Positions 10,158-25,100 are shown, counted from the stretch's first letter. The stretch: DNA of 64,000 nucleotides from Patiria pectinifera (GCA_029964075.1 CM057135.1:7115001-7179000), one strand, 5' to 3'. The notes: generated by a model from the letters alone, not told the origin. Translations and numbers: made by a program.

Positions 10158-13100
10158 ATGTCGATCAACATGCATGACATGGAAAAAATTCTGCAGGGGA
10201 TTTTACCCCCTCAAATACTGCGAACCTTAGAGGGTAAGTTTTAAATCATTATGTGTGCACATTAGACGATATTGTTCCGTTTTGGGGCGAGGAAGAAAGT
10301 TTTATACCAGCCGTGATGGTTGAACCGGCCTGCTGCATGCATTCATGCGGTACGGTCATGACGGTAGGCCTAGCGTATGCGGTATACACCGCGGACGCGG
10401 TTTGAGTAGGCCGGCTATAACATAATGCATCGAAGGTTACTGCATGCAGATACAGGCATGCATACGGGTCGGAGTTTGTGTAGTTCAGGACCTCACCGGG
10501 TTTTTTGTGTGTGTTATTCTTCAGAAAGTTTTGTCTCTGCCCCAAAGTCTGCAACCTCACGAAACATTCTTCTACTTCTAGACTAGGCTAGCCCCATTAA
10601 TATAAGGCCAATTTACTGGACTATTAATATTATCATGACCATAGTCTAGGGCTAGGCCTAGCCCAGGTTGGACGAAGTCTTCATTGTATTACGACTGACG
10701 TCCAGGATGACAATTCTCAACATAAGGCCACCCAAAATTTTGACCAGAGTTTTGTTATGTTTTACCTTTACATGTTAATAGAAGCTTATTTCATGCCTTC
10801 ATAGGCCTATATACTCTATTTGTCCTTAGCTGGAGTTACCCAGCTCTGAGTTTTATCATTGGGTTGTCATCTAGAGCTGGAGCTCATTTTTCTCGAAAAC
10901 GATAGTATAGGCAAACAAAAATTGGAAAATGTTGAATTTTGTCCCCGTTACACACTAATTGCAATAACCATTACACAGGTCCTTGAAGTAAAAAACGATC
11001 CACGATGAAGATTCAGCCTACAATTTGCAGTGAAAACAGGAGGAATAACCGCTAACCTGACAACCTTGCGAGCATGTCCACGAACGCCAATGGTTTGTGC
11101 ACACAAAAAAATTGTGTACGATTGAATGGCGGTCGCCGATTACCATGCACGCTGGTACTCGGCATTTTTGCGGTCGGTGCATGACGTGCACGCGTGACGC
11201 GGAAGTGTCATGCATATTAATAAGAGGTTCATGCATAAATAAGAGGTTCACTCGCATCACAGTGCCCGCGGTACTGGAACGGCCACCGTCGAGTTGGCCG
11301 GCTATCGTGCATTCATAGTGCAGTGTTATTTACGTTCATTGAAAGACAGGGACAGTAACTAGTTAGTTCCATAAAAAGGGAAGGGGGGGGGGGGGAAACA
11401 GAGGAGTGATAAATGATACACGAGATTCCAGAATACACGTACGCGTCCAACAGGGCCATAGGCGTCGCAAGGATTTTTTCTAGAGGGGGCACTTGCCCCC
11501 CGGAAAAGCCACCAAAAAAAATGGAATAAAAAAACCCCAAAAAAACAAAGAGGCGGGAAGACAAAGTGGTGTAAATTTAATGAGTTGGGGGGGGGGGGCA
11601 AAATGTCCCTGCCCCCCTCTAAAACTGATAAATCGAGAATGTGTTGAGAAATACAAGCATTTTTGGGCCAAAAATGTTTTTGCCCCCCCCCCTCTAGAAA
11701 AAATCCTTGCGACGCCTATGGCCCTGTTGGACGCGTACGTGTATTCTGGAAAAAACCGCCATTCAATCGTACACAATTTTTTTGTGTGCACAAACCATTG
11801 GCGTTCGTGGACATGCTCGCAAGGTTGTCAGGTTATTCCTCCTGTTTTCACTGCAATTGTAGGCTGAATCTTCATCGTGGATCGTTTTTTACTTCAAGGA
11901 CCTGTGTAATGGTTATTCCAGGCAAGTTTGGGGTGAGTTGCAGTTGCAATTAGTGTGTAACGGGGACAAAATTCAACATTTTCCAATTTTTTTTTGCCTA
12001 TACTATCGTTTTCGAGAAAAATGAGCTCCAGCTCTAGATGACAACCCAATGATAAAACTCAGAGCTGGGTAACTCCAGCTAATTTGTCCTTATCTATTGG
12101 TCCAGGGGGTTCAGGAATTCCATATCAGCATAGGGGCCTATGTGATGCTGACTGACGTTAATCGGGAAAATAAACTCTAAAGCAACGTTAAACTTGTATG
12201 TGTTTGTAGACTCTTTTCATCAGTTTCTCATGCACCCTAGTGCCCTCCTTGGTTGGTTTTGGTGGGAACAGTGACGTCACTCCAGCCGACGGAAGTCGTA
12301 AAAAAACTCAACCAATGACCAAAGACGAAACATGTTTCTGATCACGGTCGCGAAAACACGCCCGGTCATTGGATAGGAGACCGCGCTAACAAGTTAGTGC
12401 GCATGCATTTGAGGGTGATTACTAAGCAAATCGCGCGTGCGCACTGCGTATTCACGCTGCATAGTCTGGTTCCCAGACCACATGAGCGTCGAGAATAATG
12501 TCAGGTCTGGGGAACCAGACTACACGCTGCACGGATGTACGTCATGTTCGACTAAAATAGACTCGACTAGACTCGGCGGTGAGAAACTAATGAAAAGAGT
12601 CTTCAACAACGTACAAGATTAACGTTGCTTTAGAGTATATTTTCCTGATGAAGGTCGGTCAGCATCGCATGTGGAATTCCTGAAACCCCCCCCCCCCTGC
12701 ATAGATAACGACACATAGAATACTATACGATGTAAAAATTGGCTTCTCCATTAAGGTAAAAATATTGAAAATATTGGTCATAAATTTTTTCGCCCGGTTT
12801 TGAGCACTTCATATCCTGGACTCCCTCCGTAACGTAGGGAGGAAAGGGAGTCCACCTGGGCTAAGTCTAGGCCTAGCCCTAGGCCTACCTTTGTAAATAA
12901 AGGCCACACTTCCACCAGGCACCATTTCACATTTAGGCTTAGTTTGTAGGCCTAGTTTATTTTTGCATAAAGAAGCATACTCACTCACCCTCTTTCTAGG
13001 CTAATGCGCCTTTCAAATGCTTCCCCCACCCTAGCCCCACTAGTGTGGCCGCGGTATGCTGCGCTGAACCTCTGGCCACACACCAGGGTATTGCACACTA

Positions 13101-16100
13101 CTGAGGAGGTTCTCAAAAATATTACGCAAATTTTCTTACATGGTTGTATTTTTTGATGTCTCAGCTTTCACTTCTGAGATGCTTTGGTGTAATAATATCC
13201 AATTTTCCAATATGCACGCAAAAGTCGTCTGTTGATGGCAGCCATTTTGAATGTACGAAATGATGACCCCAAAGCTGTAACGTCGCGCTTATGCAAATCG
13301 ATCTTGTCAGATCAGGCCATCAGGCGTGCGGGCGGCGTCAGACGGGCTAATCATATAGAGACCACGTGATAAACACGTACTGCTAATTATTTGGAATCGT
13401 ACATACATATGATCTGGACATGTGGAGTGTCCAGAGCGTCAGTGCGATACCAAATTATCCGCAGCATTTATCACGTGGCCTCGTGATGCCGCCCGCGATC
13501 AGGCGCACGAGTTGCGATGCGACGGCTGTTTCTTGTACAATTGATTCGCCCATGGCTGCGCGCTATAGTACTTTCGGTTGATAGATTGTACAAGAAACAG
13601 CCATCGCATCACAACTCGCGCGCCTGTAGAGCAAGAAGATGATTTGCATAAGCGCGACGTCACAGCTTTGGGGTCATCGCTTTGTACATTCAAAATGGCT
13701 GCCATCAACAGACAATTTTCGCGTGCATATGGGCTCCAGAAAGATTCAAAAAAAATTCGGAAAATTGGATATTATTACACCTAAGCATCTCAGAAGTGAA
13801 AACTAAAACATCATAAAATACATGTAAGAAAATTTGCGTAATTAATGTTTTTGAGAACCTCCTCAGTAGTGTGCAATACCCTGGTGTGTGGCTAGAGGTT
13901 CAGCCCAGCATACCTTGGCCACACTAGTGGGGCTACCCACACCACTCCCACCCCGCGCTGCCCAAGGTCCGATGTCGGGATTTGGTCACGTTTTTCATGC
14001 CCCAGGGTGGGGATTTTGGTCACTCAAATTTCACTGTTAACGTTGGCGTATTAATGGAAAGGCAGTCACTTGTCCGCCCCACGTATGTAAGTCGGGGCAT
14101 GGTCGGGGATTGTCACTTCAATTTTGCCTGAGGGGTGGGGATTTTGTCACTTCAAAAGTGACAATCCCCACGTCTTGGGTGGGGCAGCCCGGGAGGGGAG
14201 GGGTGGGGGAAACAATTGATAGGCGCATAATCAGAAAGTGCTGCCTTTTTCAGATGTCTAATTTTGGGGAAATTTCATGTTGAAATTTTGATACGCAAAC
14301 GTGTGCAAACGAATCTTGTAATTTCACAAAAAAAAGAGACATCTGAAATTGAAAAAGGCAGCATGTTCTGATTAGCCTTTAAAGCTATAGTCCATCATTT
14401 GTAATTTGTGCATTTTGTTCGTTTGAAGCAACAAAAGAGTTCTAAATCTAATAAAGGATACTAAGCAACTAACCTGATAAAGTTTCAGCTAAGCTTCAGC
14501 TGTACATTCCGAGAAAAACAGCATTCTAAGATCTCAATTTCAAATCAAAAGTTCCTGATTCATGTTTTGAATTGCAGCTATACGCGACGTCGCGCACTGA
14601 TCCGACGAATTATAACAACCGCGCGCGCGTGTGCGTCGTTCCAATACTTGCGCGCGCTGCGCTGAATAACAAAACGAACTACTAATTTAAATTTTCCTAC
14701 GGTGCTTCTTAAGAATCACCGTTGGAAATGCCTTCTTTCGTTGATTACTTCAAAATGACAGCTTGCCAGAAAGAATAATTTCACAGGGAGTTTAGTTCCC
14801 TTACTATCTTTCAACTAAGTATGTTTTTTAACAATAATTACGCCAGTTACTTTTCGGATGGCTGCAAAAGATGGACTATAGCTTTAAAGAGGGTGAGTAG
14901 GCCCTATGCTTCTAAAGCAAAAATAAACTAGGCCTACAAACTAAGCCTAAATGTGAAAATCAAATCTTTTAAAACTTAGAAAAATTTCCCAGTCAGGCCT
15001 AGGCCTATACCGAATACTCAAGTATTGGATCAACTGAATATTCACACAACTTTTTACCGGTTTGAATATTCGAACAAGAAAAAAAATACACAAGTAAAAA
15101 TGCCATAAGACATTTCCAAAGCTCAGCTTTTTTCATCGTTATCAGGTGTTTTTAGCTCTTTTTATCAGTGGTCACCCACACCCCCGAAATGGGTAAAATT
15201 GCAGCACTGTATTAAATTATTATTATTTGTGCTGGTTTTAAAATGTCGGGTTGGGTCACGGACATTTAAAAAAAAAGAATACGAACAATATGCACGTCTT
15301 TTTGCTGAATTGTGAATTCCTTGTTTATTTTTGTAGATCTCACTGAGTAATCTTCTCCGGTTCAATAGGTTAAAAACAAAATTCCAACTTTTTCCTAAGA
15401 GGTATGTGGAGTTCAGTCCATGAAAAATAGGTTGTTTGCAACTAGCCCGACTGCATCTGACCGTACAGTACTATTGCAAGCTCTGTAGTACGGCCAGACC
15501 GCCAATGCTCCCCTAAACGCTGAACTCTAATGTAGCGATTTTGCTACCAATTTTGATCGAAATTATCTTCTCATCCAGGACAAAAATTTCCAAAGTTAAG
15601 GTTCCTAGTCAGAGAGGAACTCATACCTTTTCGAAAAAACATTCTTTGGTCCCAATATTTTCATCCATCTATCTGGCCAAAAGACGACTTTCAGTCATCA
15701 TCTTCCACAAATATCGTCCCGAAAATGTCCTCCATGCGATTTCAAAATGGCGGCCGCGTTGTAATGTATGCATTATGCCGACGTGCTAGGGCATTGCAAT
15801 TTATGACGTTTGTCGGGCGCATGGCGCGGCTGGCCTATGGCCATACAAACATGAGGTCATGAACTGAATAATGCATATTCATAGCCTACTGTACAAGAAT
15901 GTACAATTTCCATTGCGTTTGTTTTGCAACTACATGTTTATGTACAAGTCCAATATTTGCTATCATATTGGTTCATCATGGGCTCTGTGCGCTAATGACC
16001 GAGGGCGTGTTTTTACCACTTTTGAGAGCCACTTGAGAAGAACTCACAACTTTCTGAATGTGCAAAAGTAAATACTGAGCCACCGTGTCTCCGCATGAGC

Positions 16101-19100
16101 AAATACGTTCGAATCAACTTGCAATGGTACAATTGTACAGATGTACATGTACACTGAGCCTAGCACTAATGTGTACGCTAGTGCAATTGGACGCAGATTG
16201 TTCATGGTGTGTGGGGGATTGTTTCCGTGTAATGTTTATTTTTATTATTGCACTTTTGTAAAAGTACTTTAAAAATAAAATAAGCCAAGCATGAACTTCA
16301 TCATTGCACAGTAACATATACGCAAAGATCCTCAGAATCACATCACTTTGTTAGTTCTCTACAAAGATTTAAAAAACTAGAAACACCCATCGACCCCTGA
16401 AATGTTAAACTTTTTTTTGTTTTTGTTTTTCCTTTCATTGGTCGCAGCGAGCATGTGTCAATCATCGGAATGGAAGTGGGCTCCGTACACAAGTACCCCT
16501 TCAACGGCCAGAAAAGGAGAGTTGGGGGAGACTAGATCGGTTCCTGTCCATGCGGTCCATGACCACTGCATATTTTGAATGATCCAAAGTTATTTGGGGA
16601 GGGGGCTGGGGTGATTAGTCTGCGAGACCATCGCAAGTTAAATTCAAACGTATTCATGTGCCGACGACGTCTGACGCTCATGGGTGAAGACGCTATGGCT
16701 TAGCTTTGTGCACATTCAGAATAAATGAGTTGTGCGTACTTCGCGCATGATGAACCAGTCCAGTACGATGTCCCGTGCAAGTGGTAAACACACGCCCTCT
16801 TGTGTTGGTGCACGGAGCCCATGATGAACCAATGATGGCAAATAGTTGTAGCACATTGCGAAACAAATGCAATGGAAAATGTACATTCCTGTGCAATGTG
16901 CCCCTTCTTCTCTGCAAGCCTTAAGGAACTTGTTAAACATCTAGTGAAATGTCACCGAAATGCCCCGCGATTTATCGTGCACTGCAGTGTAGTAGGTTGT
17001 GGAGCATCATTTAAAAACTATGGCAGTTTTAAGTCCCATGTCAGCAGGAAGCATGACAACATTGATATTGAGGTGTGTACTACGCAAAGAGAAAATGATG
17101 TTGGAACTGAAGATTTTGAGGATCCTATGGAGAACGCAGAAGATGAGTTTGAGAGCACACATGATCAGCATCCTACTATATGCTGAAATTGAAGTCGATG
17201 TGTTACATGTCTGAGAGTGGACTCAACGAAGTTCAAATGTCAACTGAATATTTGGTCAACCAGAAAGTTGATGAACTAAAAGCCAAATTATGTGAGACAA
17301 ATAAATTAACACAAGAAGAGATTGATGGTTTGGTTGATGGTTGCAAACAACCTATTTTTCATGGATTGAACTCCACATACCTCTTGAAAAAAAGTTGGAA
17401 AAAAAGATTTAACCTGATAGAACCAGAGAAGATCAAACTTGGTGAGATCTACAAAAATAAACAAGGAATACACAATTCAGCAAAAAGATCATTATATCGT
17501 GTTGAAAAGGTAGACGTATATGGTTGCTATGTACCCATTATTGGATCACTGCAAGCACTGTTGAAGTGTCCGTCTGTGAGTAAGCATATCATGACACATA
17601 CAGTTACTGACTTTGGATCAGACTTAATGGAAGATGTGTTTGATGGATTGTACTTTCAATCAGATCCATACTTACAACAGAATCCACAAGCACTGGCATT
17701 TGCTCTTTACTCGGATGACTTTGAATTAGCAAACCCAATAGGAAGTCATCGAAAAACTCATAAATTGACTGCATTCTACTATGTATTGTTGAACATTCCT
17801 CCACATCTCAGAACAAAACTTGAGGCAATCCAGCTTGTTGCTATGGCAAAAACTGCAGACTTGAAAACATATGGATTTGGCAAGATCTTGGAAAATTGTA
17901 TAAAGTGTTTTCAACAACTGTATGACGGAGTAGTAATGACAACAGTTTCTCCAACGGGTGCCAGACAAAGAACACAAATCAAAGGAAAGCTAGCCTTTGT
18001 ATTAGGTGATACCCCAGCAGCACAGTTGATGGGAGGATTTAAAGAGGGAGTAGGCAAAGCATACAAGCCATGTCGAACATGTGAAGTCACGCATGAAGAA
18101 CTAGAGAACAACTCGATAATCATTCCATCACCACTGAGGGATGAAAATGAACATCTTGAAAGGTGCGAGAATCTTACGAGTGAAATGACAAGACAAACCA
18201 GAAAATACTGGTCAAAGATGTACGGAGTAACTAGAAGATCAGAATTTTTGGATGTTCCAGAATTCAAGGCAACAAAGTGCATTCTGCAAGACCCTATGCA
18301 TGTCCTGCTGGAGGGGATAATTCCAATGGAAACTAAACTACTACTAGTTCACTGTGTTGAAATGAAGTTCTTCACTATCGCAAAACTTAATGGTATCATT
18401 AGGAGCTTTGAATACACGCGAGAAGAGAAGAAAGATCAACCTCTTGAAATTTCATGGGATAATGTGCAGTCTGATAGCAAGTTACAGCAAACTGCTCAGT
18501 CAATGAAGAACCTTCTTGTGCTCCTTCCTTTCATGATTGGAAACTTCATACCAGAAACAGATGAGAAGTGGATCAACTACCTAAGACTGATACAAATTAC
18601 GCTGCTTACATTTTCATCGGTAGCTTCAACTCGAACTGTGAACACACTGAAGCTTCTCATCGCAACCCATCATTCTGCATTTAGACGGCTCTACCCAGAG
18701 AGGCCAATCACACCAAAAATGCACTATCTCAGTCACATACCAAAGCAGATATGTGATTTTGGACCAGCAAGAAATCATTCGTGTATGCGACTAGAAGGTA
18801 AACATGGCGAGTGCAAAGACAAGAAATATAGAAACTTCAAGGCCATCCACAAATCGGTGACTGTTCAACACCAGTACAAAATGTGCTTGCAGCAGTTCAA
18901 TGCTGATGGCTCGGCCTCACATGCATACCTTTCAGAGGATGACATTGTTAAGGAAGGGCATACTTGCAGTATTGCTGACAGAGAATTCCGCCATTCTATG
19001 ATTCAGAGAGAGTATGGAGATTCAGAGGATGTTTGTGCACACCAAGCATTGAAAACTACAGAGCTAATTTCTCGTGGTCATCGATACACAGCTGGCACCA

Positions 19101-22100
19101 TACTGATAAAAGAATGTCCCCAGTGGGAGTATCCAAAGTTCATTACAATTGATGAGATCCTGATCTTCAACAAAGCCACATATTTCATTTGTGAGGAACT
19201 AGAAACAGTTGCTTTCAATTCACATCTGAATGCTTTCAGTGTTGCCAACACTGGTGAAGTGAAAATTGTGGCATTGAAGCCAGAAACTGACCTAACATAT
19301 CACTGGCCCCAGCTTGTGCATACAGTGGACAGGACCAAGTATGTGATGCTTCAAAATGTTGATGATGTATGGCAGTTGTAGCAGTAGGTGAGTGAAACCT
19401 CCCTACCCCACTGCAAATGCTATGTAGGGTTAGGATAAGAGTTGAAAGAGTGTTATACATGTACATGTACTTACCCAAGCACTTAACCATACTTGTAAAA
19501 TTGCGCAAGAATATTGAACATTGAATCTGAAAATGATTCTTGTTAAACAGATGTGCAAGAATCAACTTCATTTTCATTAATCAAAGTTTATGCAGTACAT
19601 ATTTTGCGAGAATTTCATGGATTCTCACAAAAACCTCACTGGAGAATAAAAATAGATTCCCAAAATCTGCAGGGTCAATCTAAAATTGACGTACAAGTAA
19701 TTTTTAAAATAAAAGTGGATATGTAAGGAAGCAATGGAATACCATATTGTTTTCTTTTGCAAAAGTAGTTCACTGAATAAAGTTACTTGATTTACTTACA
19801 TTTAGTTGATTTCTGTTGCATATGTTGCAGAGAATGGTGTAGACTCTTCAGTTTTTCTCAGCCTTACTGAAGATGACCTTTTCAGAATGTTTCCAGGGAA
19901 GGTGGGATATGTCAGGAAGGTGATGATGGTAAGTTATAGTAATTAATTAGGCCAAAAAAAAAAAAATAGTTCTGCTTCTGGTTTCCTTACCAACCCTATT
20001 TCTACCTTTTACCCTTGACTACACGCAGAGTCCTCAATTTGATCGTACACAAAAACAATGGCAAAAAACACAATTTCCCTACCTACTGGTACCTACCCTT
20101 TTTTTTTTGAATGTCATGTAATCGGAAGCAGAAATATATATATATTATTGGCCTTAAACGAGGAATGCATATTGGATGGTTCCGGATACTTCCCGGTTCT
20201 ACCCGTGTCCAATATGGGAACCGGAACCCGCTCGAGTCCAATCTTTTCAAGAAGCAGGTACCCGCTATGCTCGCTTCTGGCTCCAAAAGAATCGGTTCTG
20301 GAGTAAATTACCAATTCTCTGTGCACACAGCCCAGAGCCAAGAATCTACTTATTTTTAGGAATTCAATTGCACGAAGGCCCTGGACATTCTCTCTCGCTA
20401 GTCAAAACAATGGTGGGGAAAGACACACAGACTACGTTACATGGAGAGTTGGAGACAAAATGATCAGCTGTGTCCTTTGCCGCTTTGCAGCCAAGAGGCA
20501 TAAAGCATTGAACCCAATTAATACTGGCCCTGTGCCATGGATACTAAATGTTTTGAATGACACAAGTGCTGGATTCCATTATGACATGTACATTTTTTGT
20601 ATTGGATGCACAGTGATTGATTGATTTTGATGGACTTTGTCCAGTTCCTATTTGAAGACGATAGGGAGTTAAGGTTAAAATTTTGAAGGATTCCTACACT
20701 CTTTCCTCTATAGGTTCAAAGTGAACTTAATGCACCTCTAAGTGCAGAGGAAGCCACAGGCCCAGAAGGTGATTCTGATCTGCCTGGAGTACTCCAATCA
20801 CCAGATGTGAGGTCACAGCTAACAGCAGCTCCCATGGCCCCAAGGATCTTGGACATCAGCAAGCTTTCAAGTCCTCAACCGTATGGTGAGAGTATGGCGT
20901 CTGTTGGTGCAGGTGGAGACGATGTAGCAGAAAAGGCGGGTAGTCATCCGGATCCAGAGTCTAATGATGTTGCCCTTCAAGGCCCTTCAAGTAGGCTGGA
21001 AACCCCAAAGAGTAAGTATTTTATTGAAACTGCCGTTGCATCTTGATCGGTCAATCCATTTCTAGGAAGCGCTCTATTGGCGGCTGACACTGAAGATATT
21101 GAAAGTATTCTTTTTAATACCTTCAAAGCATCATGAAGTGGTAATGTACAGAACATTGCATCAAATGTCTTGGAAGTTGCAAGGAAAGCCTGACACCAGT
21201 GAAATTTAGTTTAGTAGGACAATCTCTCTGCACATAACTGGATTAATCTTCTGTGGATCTTAGGGGAGCTAGTGTCCAATTTTATAATACTCTCTTGCTT
21301 TATACTGACCATCACTTCCGGTTTAAGGTAGGGTAATCATTTGTCATTTTTGCAGGTTTTCTGTTTGAAGCAACAAAAGTGCTTAAAATCTAAAGATGAC
21401 GTATATTGCTTTACAATTACAATTATTGAACTGATTAAATTTTAGCTCTGTGAATCTGTATGTACTCATGTTTTGAATTACTCCTGAAATAAGTGTCTGG
21501 TCCACCTTCTCATTCAACCGATTTCAGCTACACAATGTTTGGCACTGATCTGACGAATACATGTAATAGCAACCAGGCATGTGTGTGTTGTGTCAATGCG
21601 TGCGTGCACCCATTCATGGATTGACACATCTTTGAAAGCGGATATCTTTTATTGTTTTCTTCAAAATGACTGCTTTAAATCCCAAACTAGGTGGTCTACG
21701 GCATACAGCAATGTAAATTATCTTTTTATTTTATTTTTAATTTTTTTATTAGCTCCTATGTGGAACATGTTCACCACACCGCAAACATGGCCACAATACT
21801 CGGACCGTGTCGTGAGTGCACTGAAAAGTGGGAACATCATGGCAGACTGGGATGCACTCATCGCAGAGACAGCTTACTTCATTTTGAAACATCATGACAT
21901 GAAAGCGCCATCAGAGTACGATGATGTAGGAAGGCTTGTCAGTGAGCGTTGGCCTTGCATACTCTTTGAGGAGCATGGCAAAAAACCATGGGTATGTACA
22001 TGTACATGTACATATTTATGTCAAAAATTGTTCACTGATATTACTCACTTTACATTACATCCATGCTCATGAACGTCTTAACCAGTTCATGCCGGGATTA

Positions 22101-25100
22101 TTTTGACAAAAACGGAACAACTTGAAGAAGGGGGATTTATTGTCACTCGATCTCAATGCCAGGCGGGTTGCAGCCATCACTCTCGGGTAGCACACTGATA
22201 TTTCCGGCCTCGCTTGCTGCGAGCGGGTCACTGACAGATATTTCCGACCTCGCATCCTGCGTGTTTATCTGTCATTCGTTCCAAATACCACAAACCGCTA
22301 GCGTGTATACACGCCTCCAGTGCGAACTGGTTTAATGTGGGTGTTCCAGTTTTAGGGCTGTGCCAAATATGCTGCGTATGCGATGATCAACTAAATATTC
22401 AAATAGCTTTTTGCCAGTTTGAATATTCGAGGAAAAAAAATCAACTTAAGTGATGTTACTGATCACAGGCATGCAACTGGGAAGTCACACAAAAAAGAGG
22501 AAATTCAAATTTTTTCAAGACTTTGTACAGTGTTTTTCTATTTTCAATGGCACACTTGGGAAGTACAAAAAGAGTAAATCAGCTGATCCGAGGAAAAGTT
22601 GCATGCCTGAGTCTTAATCATAAAGTTGCGGCTTTTTTTTCAGGTAGCACTTTTTTGTTGACAGTAACTTTTTTCTTGATGGCATTCGTTGTTTTAATAT
22701 CACATCATTTTAAAGCCTGTTGTGCAGATCTCATTGAGAAAATGTAAAACTGTGTCTTTTGTGCAACATCCAAATTCCATCATCTTTTGACCACTTACTA
22801 TAGTAAACATGTACATGATTTGAAATACCTGATTCGTAAAACATACAGATTAATATTGTTGGATGAATTCCACTAATCTATAATTGCATTACTCATCAAG
22901 TCAGTATTAGCTGTAAATGGCATGACATTTTTTCAAACATTGATTGCTCCCATTCCTATAATTCCTCCCGTTGCTGTAATTTTAAGAATCACTTTGTAAA
23001 GAGACTATCCCAGAAGATGAGGAACATAAGATGGACCAGAAAAAGGAAGATGGAACAAACCAAACAACCAGCTACAACTAAAAGGACTGCCGTGGCAGCA
23101 GCTGATTACAGTTTTGAAGGTGAGATCCTACATGTATTATTGAAGTGAGTTGAGGGTGAGGCTTGTTGTAAATACATTGTTAAATTTAGAATGTCATGCT
23201 TTGTATGTATACATGCGCTTTTTATGGTAGTTTCATGCGTTCTTCCCATAAGAATTAGGTGCACCTATAAACAAAGTGTGATGTCATTAAGGTTCAGGTG
23301 TATGTATTTAGGTGAATATAGTAAAAACAATTCAAGTTGAGTAAGTTATTCAAACATTCGGATATCTACATGTATCAATAAGATCATATTTATTAAACAT
23401 GGCTAACATGCTCTTTCAGCATACAAAAAAAGCTGTAGAAGGAATACCCTGCAGCTTGTCTCCATTGTCTTTAACTGGCCAGTAGCAACCTGCCCATCTA
23501 TTTTGGCAAGAAGAAGTTTGCCAGTTTGCCAAGCAGTTGCAATGTACCAGTCAAAATTGCTTGCCAGTTGGGAACAAAATGCACATAACATATTGATACA
23601 AAATTATGTTTGGATAACAATGGATCTCATATTTGAGCTTTGAGTGGTTTAGCAGACTAAATGTGATACTTGTCAAGGTCCTTATCAAAGAAAATGGATG
23701 AAACAATAATTTCTGAAAGAGACTGTTGACATAAATGTGGCATTTGACAATAAACCATGCAAACCAAAAAAAAAGACGATTAAAATACCCAAAAGAACAA
23801 ATTACATGCATGTTTTTGAGATCATGTGCATGTTCAAGTGTATTGGGCACAGCCTTTAATGATTAGGTGCTTAATGTTAAACTGTTTTATTAATTTTTGT
23901 TTTGTTGACTGACTTTACACGTGTTGATATAAAACATATTTTAACACATCCCTAAAACCAAAGATACCAGGCTACTTTTTTATGAACAAATTCAGGATGT
24001 AGGCAAATTCATTAAAGTAACAGACCAGTTTTTCAATTGTTTTCATAGGCTTTAACTCTTTGTAGATTTGATTTTTCCAAATAATTCCTGTAGCTGATGG
24101 AGACAGCTCTGAAGAGCTCTTGAAAGCCGATCTGCTCTCTGAACTGCAGAAGGACAAGCCTGACAAGGCCAAAATTGGACATCTCCAAAAACTGACCTTC
24201 AACTTGCGCAAGAGGGAGAAGCCGACTTTTCATGACTATCCCTTCCTCTTGGAGGAAAAGTTTGTAAGTTTACACCTTGTTTAACTTTTAACTGCAAGGG
24301 ATTTAGAATTTCATTATAAATATAAGACTAATTAAATTATTATTTCCATATTTGATTGAATGTTGTATTTCAACAAAAAATTGGAAGTTCAATTTGCTTT
24401 ATGCAGTAAGAGGATAATTTCAAGTATTAAAACATACATTTTGAGTTGGAAGAAAGGCACAACTTTATCCCACTTGGATATGAAGAAAATGCTATTAAAT
24501 TCCATGACTCGCTAACTGACATTTTGCTTGTTATACATGAGTATTTATGGCCACCCATAATAACTCATTTACTACAACCTGTATTTCAAGTTGTATAAGC
24601 AATCTGACATGATGTAATTTGTCATAAGCACACATTGAACAGAATGTATTGTGTTTATGTTAGTGCGTTTGTAAACATTTTCTATTTTGTATGTACATGT
24701 ATGCAGATAAAGAGGGAATTCTTCCTAAGGCAACCAGACGTGTCAGAGGCTACCTTACAGCAAAACTGGACCAGTCTAATCAACATGGTAACAGAGTGCA
24801 CCAAGCAGGATAGATTTGAGGTAAGTCTTACATGTACTTAAACAAAAATTAAACTCAGTGGATTTGAAGACTAGATAATTCATCATCATTGAAGGTGTCG
24901 CAGGTTATTTTTTATTTAAAGAAATCTAGAGATGTGCTGTTGCAGGATATTTGTAATCTAAAACAAATCTTCAGATTTTTTACTAAAAAATATTGATAAT
25001 TGATGGCAATATGTTGGCTTAAATACAAGCAGGCACGGTTTTCAAAGAATTTTAATGATTAATAACAAAATCAGGAACGGCTGACTCGGATTTCAAGGGC

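Larger units (their letters stand above)
12927..14956. repeat. Composite outer foldback with nested elements
   Basis: The arm at 12927-13031 (ending CTTCCCCCACCC) is inverted in two blocks on the right, 14884-14956 and 14206-14235. The right blocks are separated by the elements at 14221-14388 and 14387-14888; the left arm is followed at once by the element at 13032. The order of nesting is therefore readable: outer foldback first, the others later. Confidence 0.5.

Noticed and set aside
11313..11867. Overlapping ORFs rich in Pro, Gly and Phe
   Set aside because: They span the G/C tracts and inverted repeat of the MULE-like foldback and occur on both strands.
17911..18282. 123-codon minus-strand ORF within the CACTA transposase
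   Set aside because: Antisense shadow of a 733-codon ORF.
20100..20460. Four overlapping ORFs around CCCGGTTCTACCCGTGTCC
   Set aside because: Intron 2 of the SAM-like gene; frames occur on both strands and have no protein-like composition.
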